Position numbers and translations under genes: made by a program. A stretch of 33,569 nt of DNA from an uncultured Saprospiraceae bacterium (GTDB taxonomy: Bacteria > Bacteroidota > Bacteroidia > Chitinophagales > Saprospiraceae): contig CALDSS010000044.1 in NCBI GenBank assembly GCA_937924495.1, positions 1 to 33,569 of the forward strand. Direction: 5' to 3'. The notes under the pieces were generated by a model that saw only the letters and a program-made list of their open reading frames with translations, made no database searches and had not been told where the DNA came from. Position 1 is the first letter of the stretch, and the number at the start of each line of letters is the position of its first letter. Shown piece after piece: positions 25,982 to 33,569 of this stretch.

Positions 25982-27646
25982 CTATCTGAAAAGGTTTACA
26001 TCACCTGAAAAACCAATTGTTTCCCCATTAGGATATTCAACTTCAAATTGATACACATAGACACCCACTTTTTGGTCGATTCCATCCCATCCTTGAAAAC
26101 CTAAATAATCAATATCTTCTTGGTTATGAATTATACCTCCCCATCTGTTATAGATTGAAAAGTTTTTAATTTTTGAAGAACTTAAATATTGTGGCAGATA
26201 AAACCTAAATAGATCATTTATGCCGTCATTATTTGGGGAAAAGGCACTGGGAATAAATGGCGTTTTATTGTAGTTGACATGAATGGATTTTGATAATTGG
26301 CAACCATTTTTATCAGAAATGACAACTTCTAATTTTTTTGGTGATAAATTTTGGGTAGTTAAAATTGGGTTTGGACAATCGCTACAGGAGATGTATTGTT
26401 CATCCAACCATCGAATATCATATTCATGTGGAATAGAATAATTGAATTTAAAAACTCCGTCGGTGTTTATTGAGATTGTGTCCTCAATTTCAACGATGAT
26501 TTCAGGGTATGCTTTTACATCAAACAGTACAATAGAGTCACACATATCTCTACGCTGAAATGCAAGACTTCCACTCTCACCTGAAAAATAAGATTGTTGA
26601 TCAATAATAATTGGCTCGTTTGGACAAGTGAAGAATTCAGTGGTAGAAGTGTCCAAAGGCTCTACATGAATATAGTTCATCAAAATAGAATCGCATCCAT
26701 CTATGGTAAAGAGTGTATCAATATAAAGCCCTTCACTGGTGGCTTCTGAGCCATTGGGTAATAAGATACTTTCTCCTTCACAGATGAAATGCTCAAATTT
26801 ATTAGTGACGGTGCCTTGGGCAATTTGGATAGCGTGGGCAATGATGTTTAGTGCAAGAATATCTGCATTACTTTGTATCTCTGAGCCATTGGACATATTA
26901 CTATTTAGAATTGCTATATCACTAATGACTAAATCATTTGTTTTTTTATCTAATACAATAGATGGTAATCCGTTTTGGTCTACAGCAAGAAATTGAATAG
27001 TTTCTATTGCTGGCGTTTTAGTGAAAACTCCGTGGAATCTTGTTCTAGTTTGTTCAAAGTTACTTATAGCTCCAAAAGGACCATTAAAGATTGGATTTCC
27101 AAATAAATTCGAAACTGGGGAACCTAAATTTTCAAAAGAATCTCTCGTTTCATATCCCCATATCGTTGCCTCGCCTTGTGATATTATAGCTACATTATTT
27201 AAACATAGCTCCGACCATTTTTTTACTTCATTTAAAGTTGATTCCGGAAAGGCGGTCATTGTGTCGTTTTGCCAATTCCAGATAGTATCTATTGGGTAAG
27301 AGCCAGTAAAAAAAATATCACAGTTACAGTCTTCTATTTCAGTTACAGTACTAGGGTATTTTAATCGTTTATACTCTAAATTTACTTTAACAGCTCCATT
27401 ATTACCTATGTAAATTTCGTTTTCTAATTTAGGAACTAAATGAAATTCAAAAATTGGAAATTCATCAAAAATATGAAAACAATGTCTTGGGGCTCTTTCA
27501 CATAAATCCTCTTTGGAAAAATAACAAATGGTGATAGGTTTTTCTGCCTTACATTGGCAAAATGATTGCGAACATAATTCTAATGCAAAAGAACAAACAT
27601 TTAAAATGAGTAAAAAGATATATTTAGAATGTTTTCTTATTAACAT
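25982..27646 (-). CDS. Secreted protein with gliding motility/T9SS type B C-terminal domain
   Basis: A 554-residue protein with a signal peptide ending near LELCSQS. Residues 1-290 or so contain an unrecognised domain with several Cys and the segment ADILALNIIAHAIQIAQGTVTN. The middle has two copies of the short repeat common in Bacteroidota surface proteins (FICEGESILLPNGSE...DGCDSILMN and FFTCPNEPI...MCDSIVLF). The last 95 residues are a CHU_C/gliding motility-associated domain: FIPSAFSPNNDGINDLFRFY, FSIYNRWGGIIHN, GWDGIDQKVGVYVYQFEVEYPNG, ending GDVNLFR. That domain is the type B signal for T9SS export. A small membrane protein gene ends 7 bp upstream and is probably cotranscribed. Confidence 0.92.
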   Translation of the reverse strand: MLIRKHSKYIFLLILNVCSFALELCSQSFCQCKAEKPITICYFSKEDLCERAPRHCFHIFDEFPIFEFHLVPKLENEIYIGNNGAVKVNLEYKRLKYPSTVTEIEDCNCDIFFTGSYPIDTIWNWQNDTMTAFPESTLNEVKKWSELCLNNVAIISQGEATIWGYETRDSFENLGSPVSNLFGNPIFNGPFGAISNFEQTRTRFHGVFTKTPAIETIQFLAVDQNGLPSIVLDKKTNDLVISDIAILNSNMSNGSEIQSNADILALNIIAHAIQIAQGTVTNKFEHFICEGESILLPNGSEATSEGLYIDTLFTIDGCDSILMNYIHVEPLDTSTTEFFTCPNEPIIIDQQSYFSGESGSLAFQRRDMCDSIVLFDVKAYPEIIVEIEDTISINTDGVFKFNYSIPHEYDIRWLDEQYISCSDCPNPILTTQNLSPKKLEVVISDKNGCQLSKSIHVNYNKTPFIPSAFSPNNDGINDLFRFYLPQYLSSSKIKNFSIYNRWGGIIHNQEDIDYLGFQGWDGIDQKVGVYVYQFEVEYPNGETIGFSGDVNLFR

Positions 27647-27653
27647 GAATCGT

Positions 27654-27887
27654 TCAATTTGCGAAAATGTATATTGTGTACAAAAGTGCTACGATGCTAA
27701 TAATAAGTGTGGCGGTCATGACCTGCAACCCTATTTTTTTATCAGCCATAGTAGCTGAAATAGAAAAGCAAAGAATCGGTATTACATAAAAGAAATTTCC
27801 AAAACTATCGAATAGCTTAAGATAAGAATAAAAAAATAGAAATGTGAAACCCAATATTTTTAGAGAGTGGCGAATAGCTTTATTCAT
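27654..27887 (-). CDS. Small membrane protein of unknown function
   Basis: A 77-residue protein starting MNKAIRHSLKILGF with two or three hydrophobic helices (LGFTFLFFYSYL, FFYVIPILCFSISAT, MTATLIISIVALLYTIYIF). The frame extends upstream to 27977, but that version would overlap the preceding stop codon and run through a terminator hairpin at 27911-27949, so the Met at 27887 is preferred. It lies 7 bp upstream of the CHU_C protein gene. The function is unknown and the ORF is short, but its composition and position support a real gene. Confidence 0.6.
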   Translation of the reverse strand: MNKAIRHSLKILGFTFLFFYSYLKLFDSFGNFFYVIPILCFSISATMADKKIGLQVMTATLIISIVALLYTIYIFAN

Positions 27888-27910
27888 AAGATAAGTATAT
27901 TTCAAAAGAT

Positions 27911-27949
27911 GGTTGTCCCATAAGTTATTCCTATAATTATGAGACAACC
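27911..27949 (-). terminator. Terminator hairpin after the Cys-rich lipoprotein gene
   Basis: On the minus strand, GGTTGTCTCATAA pairs with TTATGGGACAACC over 13 bp with one U-G wobble, then ATCTTTTG. The wobble pairs only on this strand. It begins 11 nt after the lipoprotein stop. Confidence 0.75.
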
Positions 27950-27960
27950 ACTTTGTTAGA

Positions 27961-28881
27961 TTATCCGCAAGGCTCATAAATGCATGCTTGAGCCGCTTCT
28001 AACTTGCATGCATCGCATTGGGCACCAAATGCTAGATTTACACCATATAAACAGGTTACTGTTGCTGCTCCGCCAGCAAAAATGGAAATTCCTCCAATAA
28101 TTGTTGCTGTAAGGGGAGCTGCAGGTCCTGAAGCTCCGGCAGCAGGAGATAATGCTACAGAAGTTTCTCCTGCAATTGTTGCTCCTCCTGATGCGCATCC
28201 AACGGCAGCTATAATAGCAAGACCAATTGCCGTATTGGCGCAATTTTGAAATTCTCGTGCTATTTCACCATTCCAGTTTGAACAACACAGTATCGGATCT
28301 GTAGGATCTAACGGAACAATAACAGAAGCTCCAGGAGCTGATGCACATGAAAAAATTTGAGAGATAAATCCATCAGGTTGATCATCTGAAAAAGTTCCTG
28401 TTTTTGCGTCGAAGCCAAAAATGTCTTTTATACAGGAATCACATTGTTCGAAAGCTTTTCCAAGAATAATTCCAACTTCACTTGATGATTTTTCTTTAAG
28501 AATTGGAAATTCATTATGAATGATCATTTGTTTGGAAATTATGTTTTCCATAAACTCAACCAATTCTTCTTTGGATGTGAATTCGTAAGTTCTTAGTAAT
28601 TCATCAAATTCACTTTTTGATAAGTTCTCCTTTCTATTTCCCATTTCCTCAAACCTTCGAACTTCCGCCAATGATTGAGAATTTAGTTTAATCATTCCAA
28701 TTTTGAGCTTGGCAAATAGTGAAATTGCCCATTCATGATAATTTTCACTTTCTGAAATAGCTTTAATAAGGTTTTCATGGTTTTCAATTGAAAAGGCTTC
28801 TGGCTTTTGAATTTTCTCCTTCTGACAAGAATAAAAGACCAAAAAAGCGGTGAGTGTTGAAAAAAGAAAAAACTTCTTCAT
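27961..28881 (-). CDS. Cys-rich lipoprotein with hydrophobic Gly/Ala-rich C-terminal region
   Basis: A 306-residue protein with a lipoprotein signal (MKKFFLFSTLTAFLVFYSC, Cys19). Residues 25-145 or so are charged and helical. From about 150 the sequence changes: 12 Cys occur, including CDSC, CC and CDAC pairs and a closing AQACIYEPCG. Two Gly/Ala-rich hydrophobic stretches (IGLAIIAAVGCASGGATIAG and ATIIGGISIFAGGAATVTC) flank a Pro/Ala linker. Such stretches recall glycine-zipper or bacteriocin-like membrane segments, but I do not recognise the family. It is probably disulfide-rich and envelope-located. It is transcribed alone, ending at the hairpin at 27911. Confidence 0.8.
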   Translation of the reverse strand: MKKFFLFSTLTAFLVFYSCQKEKIQKPEAFSIENHENLIKAISESENYHEWAISLFAKLKIGMIKLNSQSLAEVRRFEEMGNRKENLSKSEFDELLRTYEFTSKEELVEFMENIISKQMIIHNEFPILKEKSSSEVGIILGKAFEQCDSCIKDIFGFDAKTGTFSDDQPDGFISQIFSCASAPGASVIVPLDPTDPILCCSNWNGEIAREFQNCANTAIGLAIIAAVGCASGGATIAGETSVALSPAAGASGPAAPLTATIIGGISIFAGGAATVTCLYGVNLAFGAQCDACKLEAAQACIYEPCG

Positions 28882-29201
28882 AATTTTAAGTTTTTAAATG
28901 AAAGTTTAAAAAATTGGCTGCTGCCACTATCCGCAAAATGGTTGGCGGCGGCCTTTACTAAATAATATGTTGAGCCTTGATTATGAAATCAAAACGATTC
29001 CGTTCACAAGACAACTTCAACCAAACTTGATGTAAAGCACACATTAGTTACAAATGAATAGGGTAGTCTTAGTACTTTGGTGTTTTGTTTAATTCTATTT
29101 TTTTTGTTTCCCTGATGCGAAAATATGTTTTTTTTTTTATATAATGCAAAAAAAAAAACTGCATTTTTTTGGGGAAATAACATTTTGAACACATTTCTCT
29201 T
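28882..29201. other. Intergenic region between lipoprotein and RsmI-like genes
   Basis: A 320-bp stretch with no credible gene. It holds a GC-rich hairpin (28916-28926 with 28943-28953) and homopolymer tracts: a T-run around 29128-29138 and an A-run around 29148-29158. The A-run is flanked by AATGCA and TGCATT (29143-29148 and 29160-29165), possibly the terminator region of the RsmI-like gene. Confidence 0.5.
28916..28953 (+). repeat. GC-rich inverted repeat in an AT-rich spacer
   Basis: GGCTGCTGCCA (28916-28926) pairs with TGGCGGCGGCC (28943-28953) over 11 positions when two U-G wobbles in plus-strand RNA are allowed; on the minus strand these become A-C mismatches. It lies 35 bp upstream of the minus-strand lipoprotein start. 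No plus-strand gene is next to it. Confidence 0.5.
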
Positions 29202-29909
29202 TTACCCCAAAATCAAAAAAACAGCCAACCGCTTATGCAAATCAGGAATCTCAGTTTTCCGCCAATTAGCAATAGTTTTGGTAACGATGTATTGAGTGTC
29301 TATAGTCAAATCACAAGCAATACAAAATCGCGTATTGGGAGAAAGTGTTTTCAAAGCCGTTTCCACAAAAGCACTATTTCGATAAGGGGTTTCTATAAAA
29401 ATTTGTGTTTGACGATGACGAGCAGCTTGTTGTTCCATGCGTTTCAAGTCATTGGCCAATTGTGGTTTTTTAGGAGAAAGATACCCTTGAAAAGCAAAGG
29501 ACTGCCCATTCATTCCTGAACCCATCAATGCCAATAAAATGGACGAAGGTCCTACCAATGGGCAAACTTCAATGCCTGCATCATGAGCCATTTTTACAAT
29601 TTCTGTTCCTGGGTCAGCTACCCCGGGGCAACCAGCTTCAGAGACTAATCCAACATCTTTTCCATCTAATAATGGTTGTAAAAAAGATTTTTTCTCAGCG
29701 GCATCCACTCGTTTGTTGAGTTCCATCACTGTAAGGTCGCTGATAGGATAGGGCGGTTTGGTGCTTTTAATAAAATGCCTCGCTGTCTTCGCTCGTTCAG
29801 CGATGAAGAAGCGAAGATTATGAATGTGCTCAATCACATATTGTGGTATCGGATGCAACGCACCCACACCAAGTTCTACAGGAATTAGGAAAAGTTTACC
29901 TTTACTCAC
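29202..29909 (-). CDS. RsmI-like SAM-dependent methyltransferase
   Basis: A 235-residue member of the tetrapyrrole methylase-fold family related to 16S rRNA 2'-O-methyltransferase RsmI. KLFLIPVELG is a variant of the usual N-terminal strand, and GLVSEAGCPGVADPG is the conserved SAM-binding segment. VCPLVGPSSILLALMGSG and IFIETPYRNSAFVETAL also fit. It is shorter than E. coli RsmI (about 286 residues), lacking the C-terminal extension, as in a common Bacteroidota subgroup. The substrate may therefore differ. Its start is only 18 bp from the divergent DUF72 gene. Confidence 0.9.
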   Translation of the reverse strand: MSKGKLFLIPVELGVGALHPIPQYVIEHIHNLRFFIAERAKTARHFIKSTKPPYPISDLTVMELNKRVDAAEKKSFLQPLLDGKDVGLVSEAGCPGVADPGTEIVKMAHDAGIEVCPLVGPSSILLALMGSGMNGQSFAFQGYLSPKKPQLANDLKRMEQQAARHRQTQIFIETPYRNSAFVETALKTLSPNTRFCIACDLTIDTQYIVTKTIANWRKTEIPDLHKRLAVFLILG

Positions 29910-29927
29910 AAACGATTTTAAGTTGTA

Positions 29928-30839
29928 ATGAAGTTCGGAAAATTAGCAAATATAGGAAACGTTGATTTTAAGCTGCCAGCAGATGCGGAAAGGAACGCCG
30001 CTTTTTTTGAAAAACTGGAAAAATCAAACGAGAAAGCAACGATATATATCGGCTGCACAGGGTGGAGTATGAAAGAATGGATTGGAAAAGTTTATCCGCC
30101 CAAAACCAAAACGAAAGATTATTTGCACCATTATTCTCGTCAGTTCAATACCATTGAATTCAATACCACACATTATCGAATTCCTAATTTTGAAACAGTA
30201 GAAAGATGGCGGATTGAATCAGCGGATGACTTTCGTTTTTGCCCTAAAATTCCCCAAACTGTTAGCCATCGAAATGATTTAGGCTTAGCAAGCGGTCAAT
30301 TATTGGCTTTTTGCGAAAGCATTCAACAATTGGAAGAAAAAATGGGCTGCTGTTTTATGCAACTCCCCCCTTATTTTGCACCCAACAGAACGGAACCACT
30401 TTTACAATTTATTGAAAAGTTTCCGAGTCATATTCCTTTGGCGATTGAATTTCGACAGGAAGATTGGTTTAAAAACGATAGTCTAAAATCGATTTCTGGG
30501 GCACTTGGCAAAAAAGGTATGGCTATTGTCATTACAGATGTGGCTGGCCGAAGAGATGTTTTGCACATGGAAGTAATGTCAGAAACCGTAATGGTAAGAT
30601 TTGTAGGAAATGAGTTGCATTCTACAGATTTTCAACGAATTGACGAGTGGGTAGCAAGACTTAAGGGGTGGATTGACCAAGGTGTGAAAAATATTTATTT
30701 CTTTTGCCATGAGCCAGATAATGTACTGGCTCCTGACCTTTGCAAATATTTTTTCGAAAAGGTATCTCTTTTAGAAAATGTAGAAACAAGAGGTCCCAAA
30801 TTCATCGAACCAAACAACGGACAATTAGAGTTATTTTAA
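29928..30839 (+). CDS. DUF72 (YecE-like) family protein
   Basis: A 303-residue cytoplasmic protein with a TIM-barrel-like DUF72 domain. Diagnostic pieces are YIGCTGWSMKEWIGKVYPP, FNTIEFNTTHYRIPNFETVERW, FRFCPKIPQTVSH and MQLPPYFAPN, and near the C-terminus IYFFCHEPDNVLAPDL. The biochemical role of the family is not established. It is divergent from the RsmI-like gene by 18 bp, so the two promoters must overlap each other's coding sequence or lie very close together. Confidence 0.93.
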   Translation: MKFGKLANIGNVDFKLPADAERNAAFFEKLEKSNEKATIYIGCTGWSMKEWIGKVYPPKTKTKDYLHHYSRQFNTIEFNTTHYRIPNFETVERWRIESADDFRFCPKIPQTVSHRNDLGLASGQLLAFCESIQQLEEKMGCCFMQLPPYFAPNRTEPLLQFIEKFPSHIPLAIEFRQEDWFKNDSLKSISGALGKKGMAIVITDVAGRRDVLHMEVMSETVMVRFVGNELHSTDFQRIDEWVARLKGWIDQGVKNIYFFCHEPDNVLAPDLCKYFFEKVSLLENVETRGPKFIEPNNGQLELF

Positions 30840-30928
30840 ACTTTGTGAAACTCCGTGGCATCTTTGTGTAGCTCTGTGAAATAGTTATACCACAAAGTTT
30901 CACAAAGACCTCACAAAGTCAAACAGAG
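30840..30928. repeat. Palindromic repeat element with 10/11-nt periodicity
   Basis: The left half has CTTTGTG (30841), CTCCGTG (30851), CTTTGTG (30862) and CTCTGTG (30872). The right half has the inverse, CACAAAG at 30891, 30901 and 30912, then CAGAG at 30924. Units are spaced 10 or 11 nt, about one helical turn, giving a large imperfect inverted repeat around 30880-30890. It fills the DUF72-ppk1 gap. I recall similar CTTTGTG-rich elements in other Bacteroidota intergenic regions but cannot confirm it here. Confidence 0.8.
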
Positions 30929-30942
30929 AAAAATCAATTTCC

Positions 30943-33015
30943 TTGACAGAAAAAGAATTACCATATATTCATCGAGACATTAGTTGGTTGTCGTTCAACT
31001 ATCGGGTTTTGCAAGAGGCGAAAGATCCTTCTGTGCCTTTATTTGAACGGTTGAAGTTTTTGGCAATTTATTCTTCCAATTTGGATGAATTTTTCCGAGT
31101 GCGGGTGGCCAATCACCACAACTTGTTACGCGTAGGAAAAAAGACAAAAAAGAAACTGGATTACAATCCGAAGCAACTGGTTAAAGAGATTTTGGATATT
31201 GTAAATCATCAGCAAGAAGATTTCAGTAGGATTTTTGAAAAACAGATCATTCCTGAACTCAAAGACCATAAAATTCATCTTCGTCGTCGGTTAGAATTGA
31301 ATGATGAGCAGCGTGAATTTTTAGATGGGTATTTTAATGATCACATGTTGCCTTTCGTACAGCCCGTTTTATTGATGGGTAAAAAGGTAAAGCCTTTCCT
31401 CAATAATGCGGCTTTGTATTTGGCAGTGCAGATGTATGACAAAGACGATGTACGAGGCGTGAAAGATTATTATGGGTTGGTGAAAATCCCATCAGATCAT
31501 CTTCCTCGATTTATTGAACTGCCATCTAAAAAAGCAGAGCAACGAGACATTATCATATTAGATGATGTGGTTCGATATAGTATCGGAACGATGTTTCCTG
31601 GGTATGAAATTAAGGATACCTATTCAATCAAACTGACGCGTGATGCAGAGTTGTATATTGATGATGAGTATTCAGGAAACTTAATTCAAAAAATAAAAAA
31701 TAGTCTTGCTAAAAGACATGTTGGCCCACCTTCCCGATTTGTTTATGACCGAGAGATGCCTGAAAAATTATTGGATTATATCTCGGAGATGTTCGAAATA
31801 AAGAAAAACGGACGTTTGAGAGAGGGACGTTATCATAACAATTTTGAGTTCTTCAAGTTTCCAACTTTTGGGTTAGACCATTTACAAAATCAGGCGCTGC
31901 CTCCCTTGCCTTTTAAGATATTGGAAAATACGAAAGACTATTTCGGAGAAATCCGTAAAAAAGACAGACTGATAAATGTGCCGTTTCATTCATACGAATC
32001 GGTAGTTCGGTTTTTTGAAGAAGCGGCTGCTGATCCTTACGTGACGCATATCAAAATTGTCCAATATCGGGTGGCAAAGAAATCGCGCATTATGCAAGCG
32101 CTCATCAATGCAGTGAAGGCAGGCAAGCAGGTGACTTGTTTTGTTGAAGTCAAAGCCAGATTTGATGAAGAGGCAAACCTGTATTGGGGCGAAGTGCTGG
32201 AAAAGGCAGGCGTGCAGGTGCATTATAGTTGGCCAGGTATCAAAGTACACGCAAAAATTGCCTTGATTAGACGAGTTGAAAATAAAACGGCTCGATTATA
32301 TTCTTATATGAGTTCTGGAAATTTTCACGAAGGAACGGCCAAAGTGTATGGTGATTTTGGGCTATTTACGGCGCGGCGCGGCATTACTTTGGAGATAGCC
32401 AGACTTTTCGCTTATCTCGAAACGAAGAAAAAACCACGGACGCCTTTCAAACATCTTTTGGTGGGGCAGTTTAATTTGCGGCCAGCATTAGTCGAGCATA
32501 TTGATAATGAGATTGAGAATGCCAAAGCAGGGAAGCCAAGTGGTATTTTAATCAAACTGAACAGCTTGCAGGACAAAGAAATGGTGGCGAAATTATATGA
32601 AGCAAGTCAGGCAGGTGTGGAAGTTCGCATTATTGCACGTGGTATTTGTTGTTTGATTCCAGGCGTAAAAGGCTTGAGTGAGAATATTAAGGTGATTAGT
32701 ATTGTTGATCGGTTTTTGGAGCACGCACGAGTTTTTCTTTTTCATAATGAAGGAGAAGACAATCTCTACGTCTCTTCGGCCGACTGGATGACCAGAAATC
32801 TCAGCTATCGTATCGAAACTGTTTTTCCTATTTATGATAAAGCCATCAAAAAAGAAATCATGCATTTGATGGAAATGCAGTGGAAAGACAACGTAAAAGC
32901 ACGAGTGATAGATAAAAAGCAAACGAATGAGTACCGTAAAACAGACTCAGATATGCCACTTCGGTCTCAATTAGAAACTTATTTCTATTTTAAAAGGAAA
33001 GAACAGAAAGGGTAG
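30943..33015 (+). CDS. ppk1: Polyphosphate kinase 1
   Basis: Reversibly makes inorganic polyphosphate from ATP. The 690-residue protein has all four PPK1 domains. The N domain starts YIHRDISWLSFNYRVLQEA and contains SSNLDEFFRVRV. The autophosphorylated His is His436 in KVHAKIALI, and the second conserved His is His594 in FLEHARVFLF. The segments VQYRVAKKSRIM and YMSSGNFHEGTAKVYGDFGLF are typical of the C1 domain. The start is TTG at 30943: the frame is open upstream to 30880 without an ATG, and the conserved N-terminus begins only eight codons later. The upstream sequence is the repeat element at 30840-30928. Confidence 0.97.
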   Translation: MTEKELPYIHRDISWLSFNYRVLQEAKDPSVPLFERLKFLAIYSSNLDEFFRVRVANHHNLLRVGKKTKKKLDYNPKQLVKEILDIVNHQQEDFSRIFEKQIIPELKDHKIHLRRRLELNDEQREFLDGYFNDHMLPFVQPVLLMGKKVKPFLNNAALYLAVQMYDKDDVRGVKDYYGLVKIPSDHLPRFIELPSKKAEQRDIIILDDVVRYSIGTMFPGYEIKDTYSIKLTRDAELYIDDEYSGNLIQKIKNSLAKRHVGPPSRFVYDREMPEKLLDYISEMFEIKKNGRLREGRYHNNFEFFKFPTFGLDHLQNQALPPLPFKILENTKDYFGEIRKKDRLINVPFHSYESVVRFFEEAAADPYVTHIKIVQYRVAKKSRIMQALINAVKAGKQVTCFVEVKARFDEEANLYWGEVLEKAGVQVHYSWPGIKVHAKIALIRRVENKTARLYSYMSSGNFHEGTAKVYGDFGLFTARRGITLEIARLFAYLETKKKPRTPFKHLLVGQFNLRPALVEHIDNEIENAKAGKPSGILIKLNSLQDKEMVAKLYEASQAGVEVRIIARGICCLIPGVKGLSENIKVISIVDRFLEHARVFLFHNEGEDNLYVSSADWMTRNLSYRIETVFPIYDKAIKKEIMHLMEMQWKDNVKARVIDKKQTNEYRKTDSDMPLRSQLETYFYFKRKEQKG

Positions 33016-33193
33016 CGAAATTAAAATATCAATCAAAATTGGCGAATCAAAATAAGTGATTGATTGTCAATAAATTAGAGAAGAATATTTTGATTTTAAT
33101 GGTCATTTTAACTTTGATTGAATAAGTCGGAACTTTGTTTTAGAATCATCCGTTCCATGAATGCTCAACTATTTTGAAAATTTCATTTAAAAA

Positions 33194-33225
33194 GTTGAGA
33201 TATTTAAATGATTAATTTATTTTTG
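33194..33225 (+). promoter_or_regulatory. Promoter candidate for the tRNA genes
   Basis: TATTTTTG (33218-33225) matches the TAnnTTTG box exactly. GTTG (33194-33197) lies 20 nt upstream as an imperfect -33 box. Transcription would start near 33232, about 50 nt before tRNA-Gly. Confidence 0.4.
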
Positions 33226-33281
33226 CGCCGCTTTAAAATAGCCGTTTAGAAGTAAATCGGTTTTAAAGCGAAAAGTTATAA

Positions 33282-33354
<73 letters not shown>

Positions 33355-33355
33355 C

Positions 33356-33388
33356 AAAAGCCTTCAGTTTTTGGAGGCTTTTTTTTTA
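33356..33388 (+). terminator. Intrinsic terminator after tRNA-Gly
   Basis: AAAAGCCTTC (33356-33365) pairs with the following GGAGGCTTTT (7-nt loop, one T-G wobble), and a run of T follows to 33388. It starts just 2 nt after the tRNA, so tRNA-Leu downstream is either read through or has its own promoter. Confidence 0.88.
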
Positions 33389-33412
33389 AGTCCTTAGAAG
33401 TTGAAATACTTC

Positions 33413-33469
33413 TTAGAACATGTTTGAAATTCGAATTCAGCTTGAAGTTGAAATTTAAACAGGTTCTAA
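33413..33469. repeat. Long inverted repeat between the two tRNA genes
   Basis: The arms 33413-33432 and 33450-33469 match as inverted repeats at 17 of 20 positions, with a 17-nt loop. The left arm begins TTAGAAC and the right arm ends GTTCTAA. The element ends 4 nt before tRNA-Leu. It could be a dispersed palindromic repeat or a regulatory structure. Confidence 0.7.
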
Positions 33470-33473
33470 CCCT

Positions 33474-33557
33474 GCCCGGGTGGTGGAATTGGTAGACACG
33501 CCGGACTTAAAATCCTGTGAGCTTCGGCTCGTGCGGGTTCAAGTCCCGCCCCGGGTA
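33474..33557 (+). tRNA. tRNA-Leu (anticodon TAA)
   Basis: An 84-nt class II tRNA. The acceptor GCCCGGG pairs with CCCGGGT (33550-33556), a G-U first pair as seen in E. coli tRNA-Leu(UAA), with discriminator A. The anticodon loop CTTAAAA gives TAA at 33508-33510. The long variable arm GAGCTTCGGCTC and the T-arm GCGGGTTCAAGTCCCGC are clear. The anticodon stem has one C-U mismatch (33502/33516). CCA is not encoded. Confidence 0.96.
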
Positions 33558-33569
33558 CTATAACGCCTG

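Noticed and set aside
27888-27977. Longer start for the small membrane protein
   Set aside because: It would overlap the lipoprotein stop and be translated through a terminator hairpin.
27974-28243. Minus-strand Arg/Ser/Cys-rich frame inside the lipoprotein gene
   Set aside because: It is an alternate-frame shadow of the Gly/Ala-rich coding sequence; its odd composition follows from that codon pattern.
30840-30928. CRISPR-like array of short repeats
   Set aside because: The units are about 7 nt, spaced 10 or 11 nt and switch orientation; there are no spacers and no cas genes.

Overview
The window is AT-rich chromosomal DNA from a member of the Bacteroidota, most likely Saprospiraceae or a close relative. 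Evidence for this: a TonB-dependent receptor with an N-terminal carboxypeptidase-regulatory-like domain, type IX secretion (T9SS) sorting domains on two secreted proteins, a PorV/PorQ-family barrel, a long Rho with a low-complexity N-terminal insert, A-rich translation starts without clear Shine-Dalgarno sites, and TAnnTTTG-type promoter candidates. The species assignment is inference. Most genes are housekeeping or envelope genes and none look recently transferred by eye.

Left part (1-7.4 kb): a partial secreted protein of unknown function runs off the left edge. Divergent from it is the highlight of the window: a cytoplasmic caspase-like (C14) protease with an intact His87/Cys149 dyad, followed on the same strand by a 282-residue protein that reads as a bacterial gasdermin. 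Such pairs are anti-phage abortive-infection systems in which the protease cuts a short C-terminal inhibitory tail from the gasdermin, which then perforates the inner membrane. Next, on the minus strand, are a DUF1223 thioredoxin-fold protein, urocanate hydratase (hutU) and a lipoprotein 15 bp upstream of hutU.

Middle left (7.4-17 kb): a three-gene plus-strand operon encodes a TonB-dependent receptor, a 1381-residue secreted protein with a T9SS-like C-terminal domain, and a PorV/PorQ-family barrel. It ends at a perfect 17-bp terminator hairpin and looks like a dedicated export or surface-assembly module.

Middle (17-26 kb): greA, a HIT-family hydrolase, ruvC (minus), a membrane-bound metal-dependent hydrolase (minus), a DUF4783 protein, a peptidoglycan-binding lipoprotein (minus), a membrane zinc metallopeptidase (minus), serS (minus) and rho (plus). 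Several intrinsic terminators are clear, and rho has a long structured leader.

Right part (26-33.6 kb): a minus-strand group holds a gliding-motility/T9SS type B (CHU_C) protein, a small membrane protein and a Cys-rich lipoprotein. It is followed by an RsmI-like methyltransferase (minus), a divergent DUF72 protein, a palindromic repeat element with 10/11-nt periodicity, ppk1 starting at TTG, and tRNA-Gly(GCC) and tRNA-Leu(UAA) separated by a terminator and a long inverted repeat.
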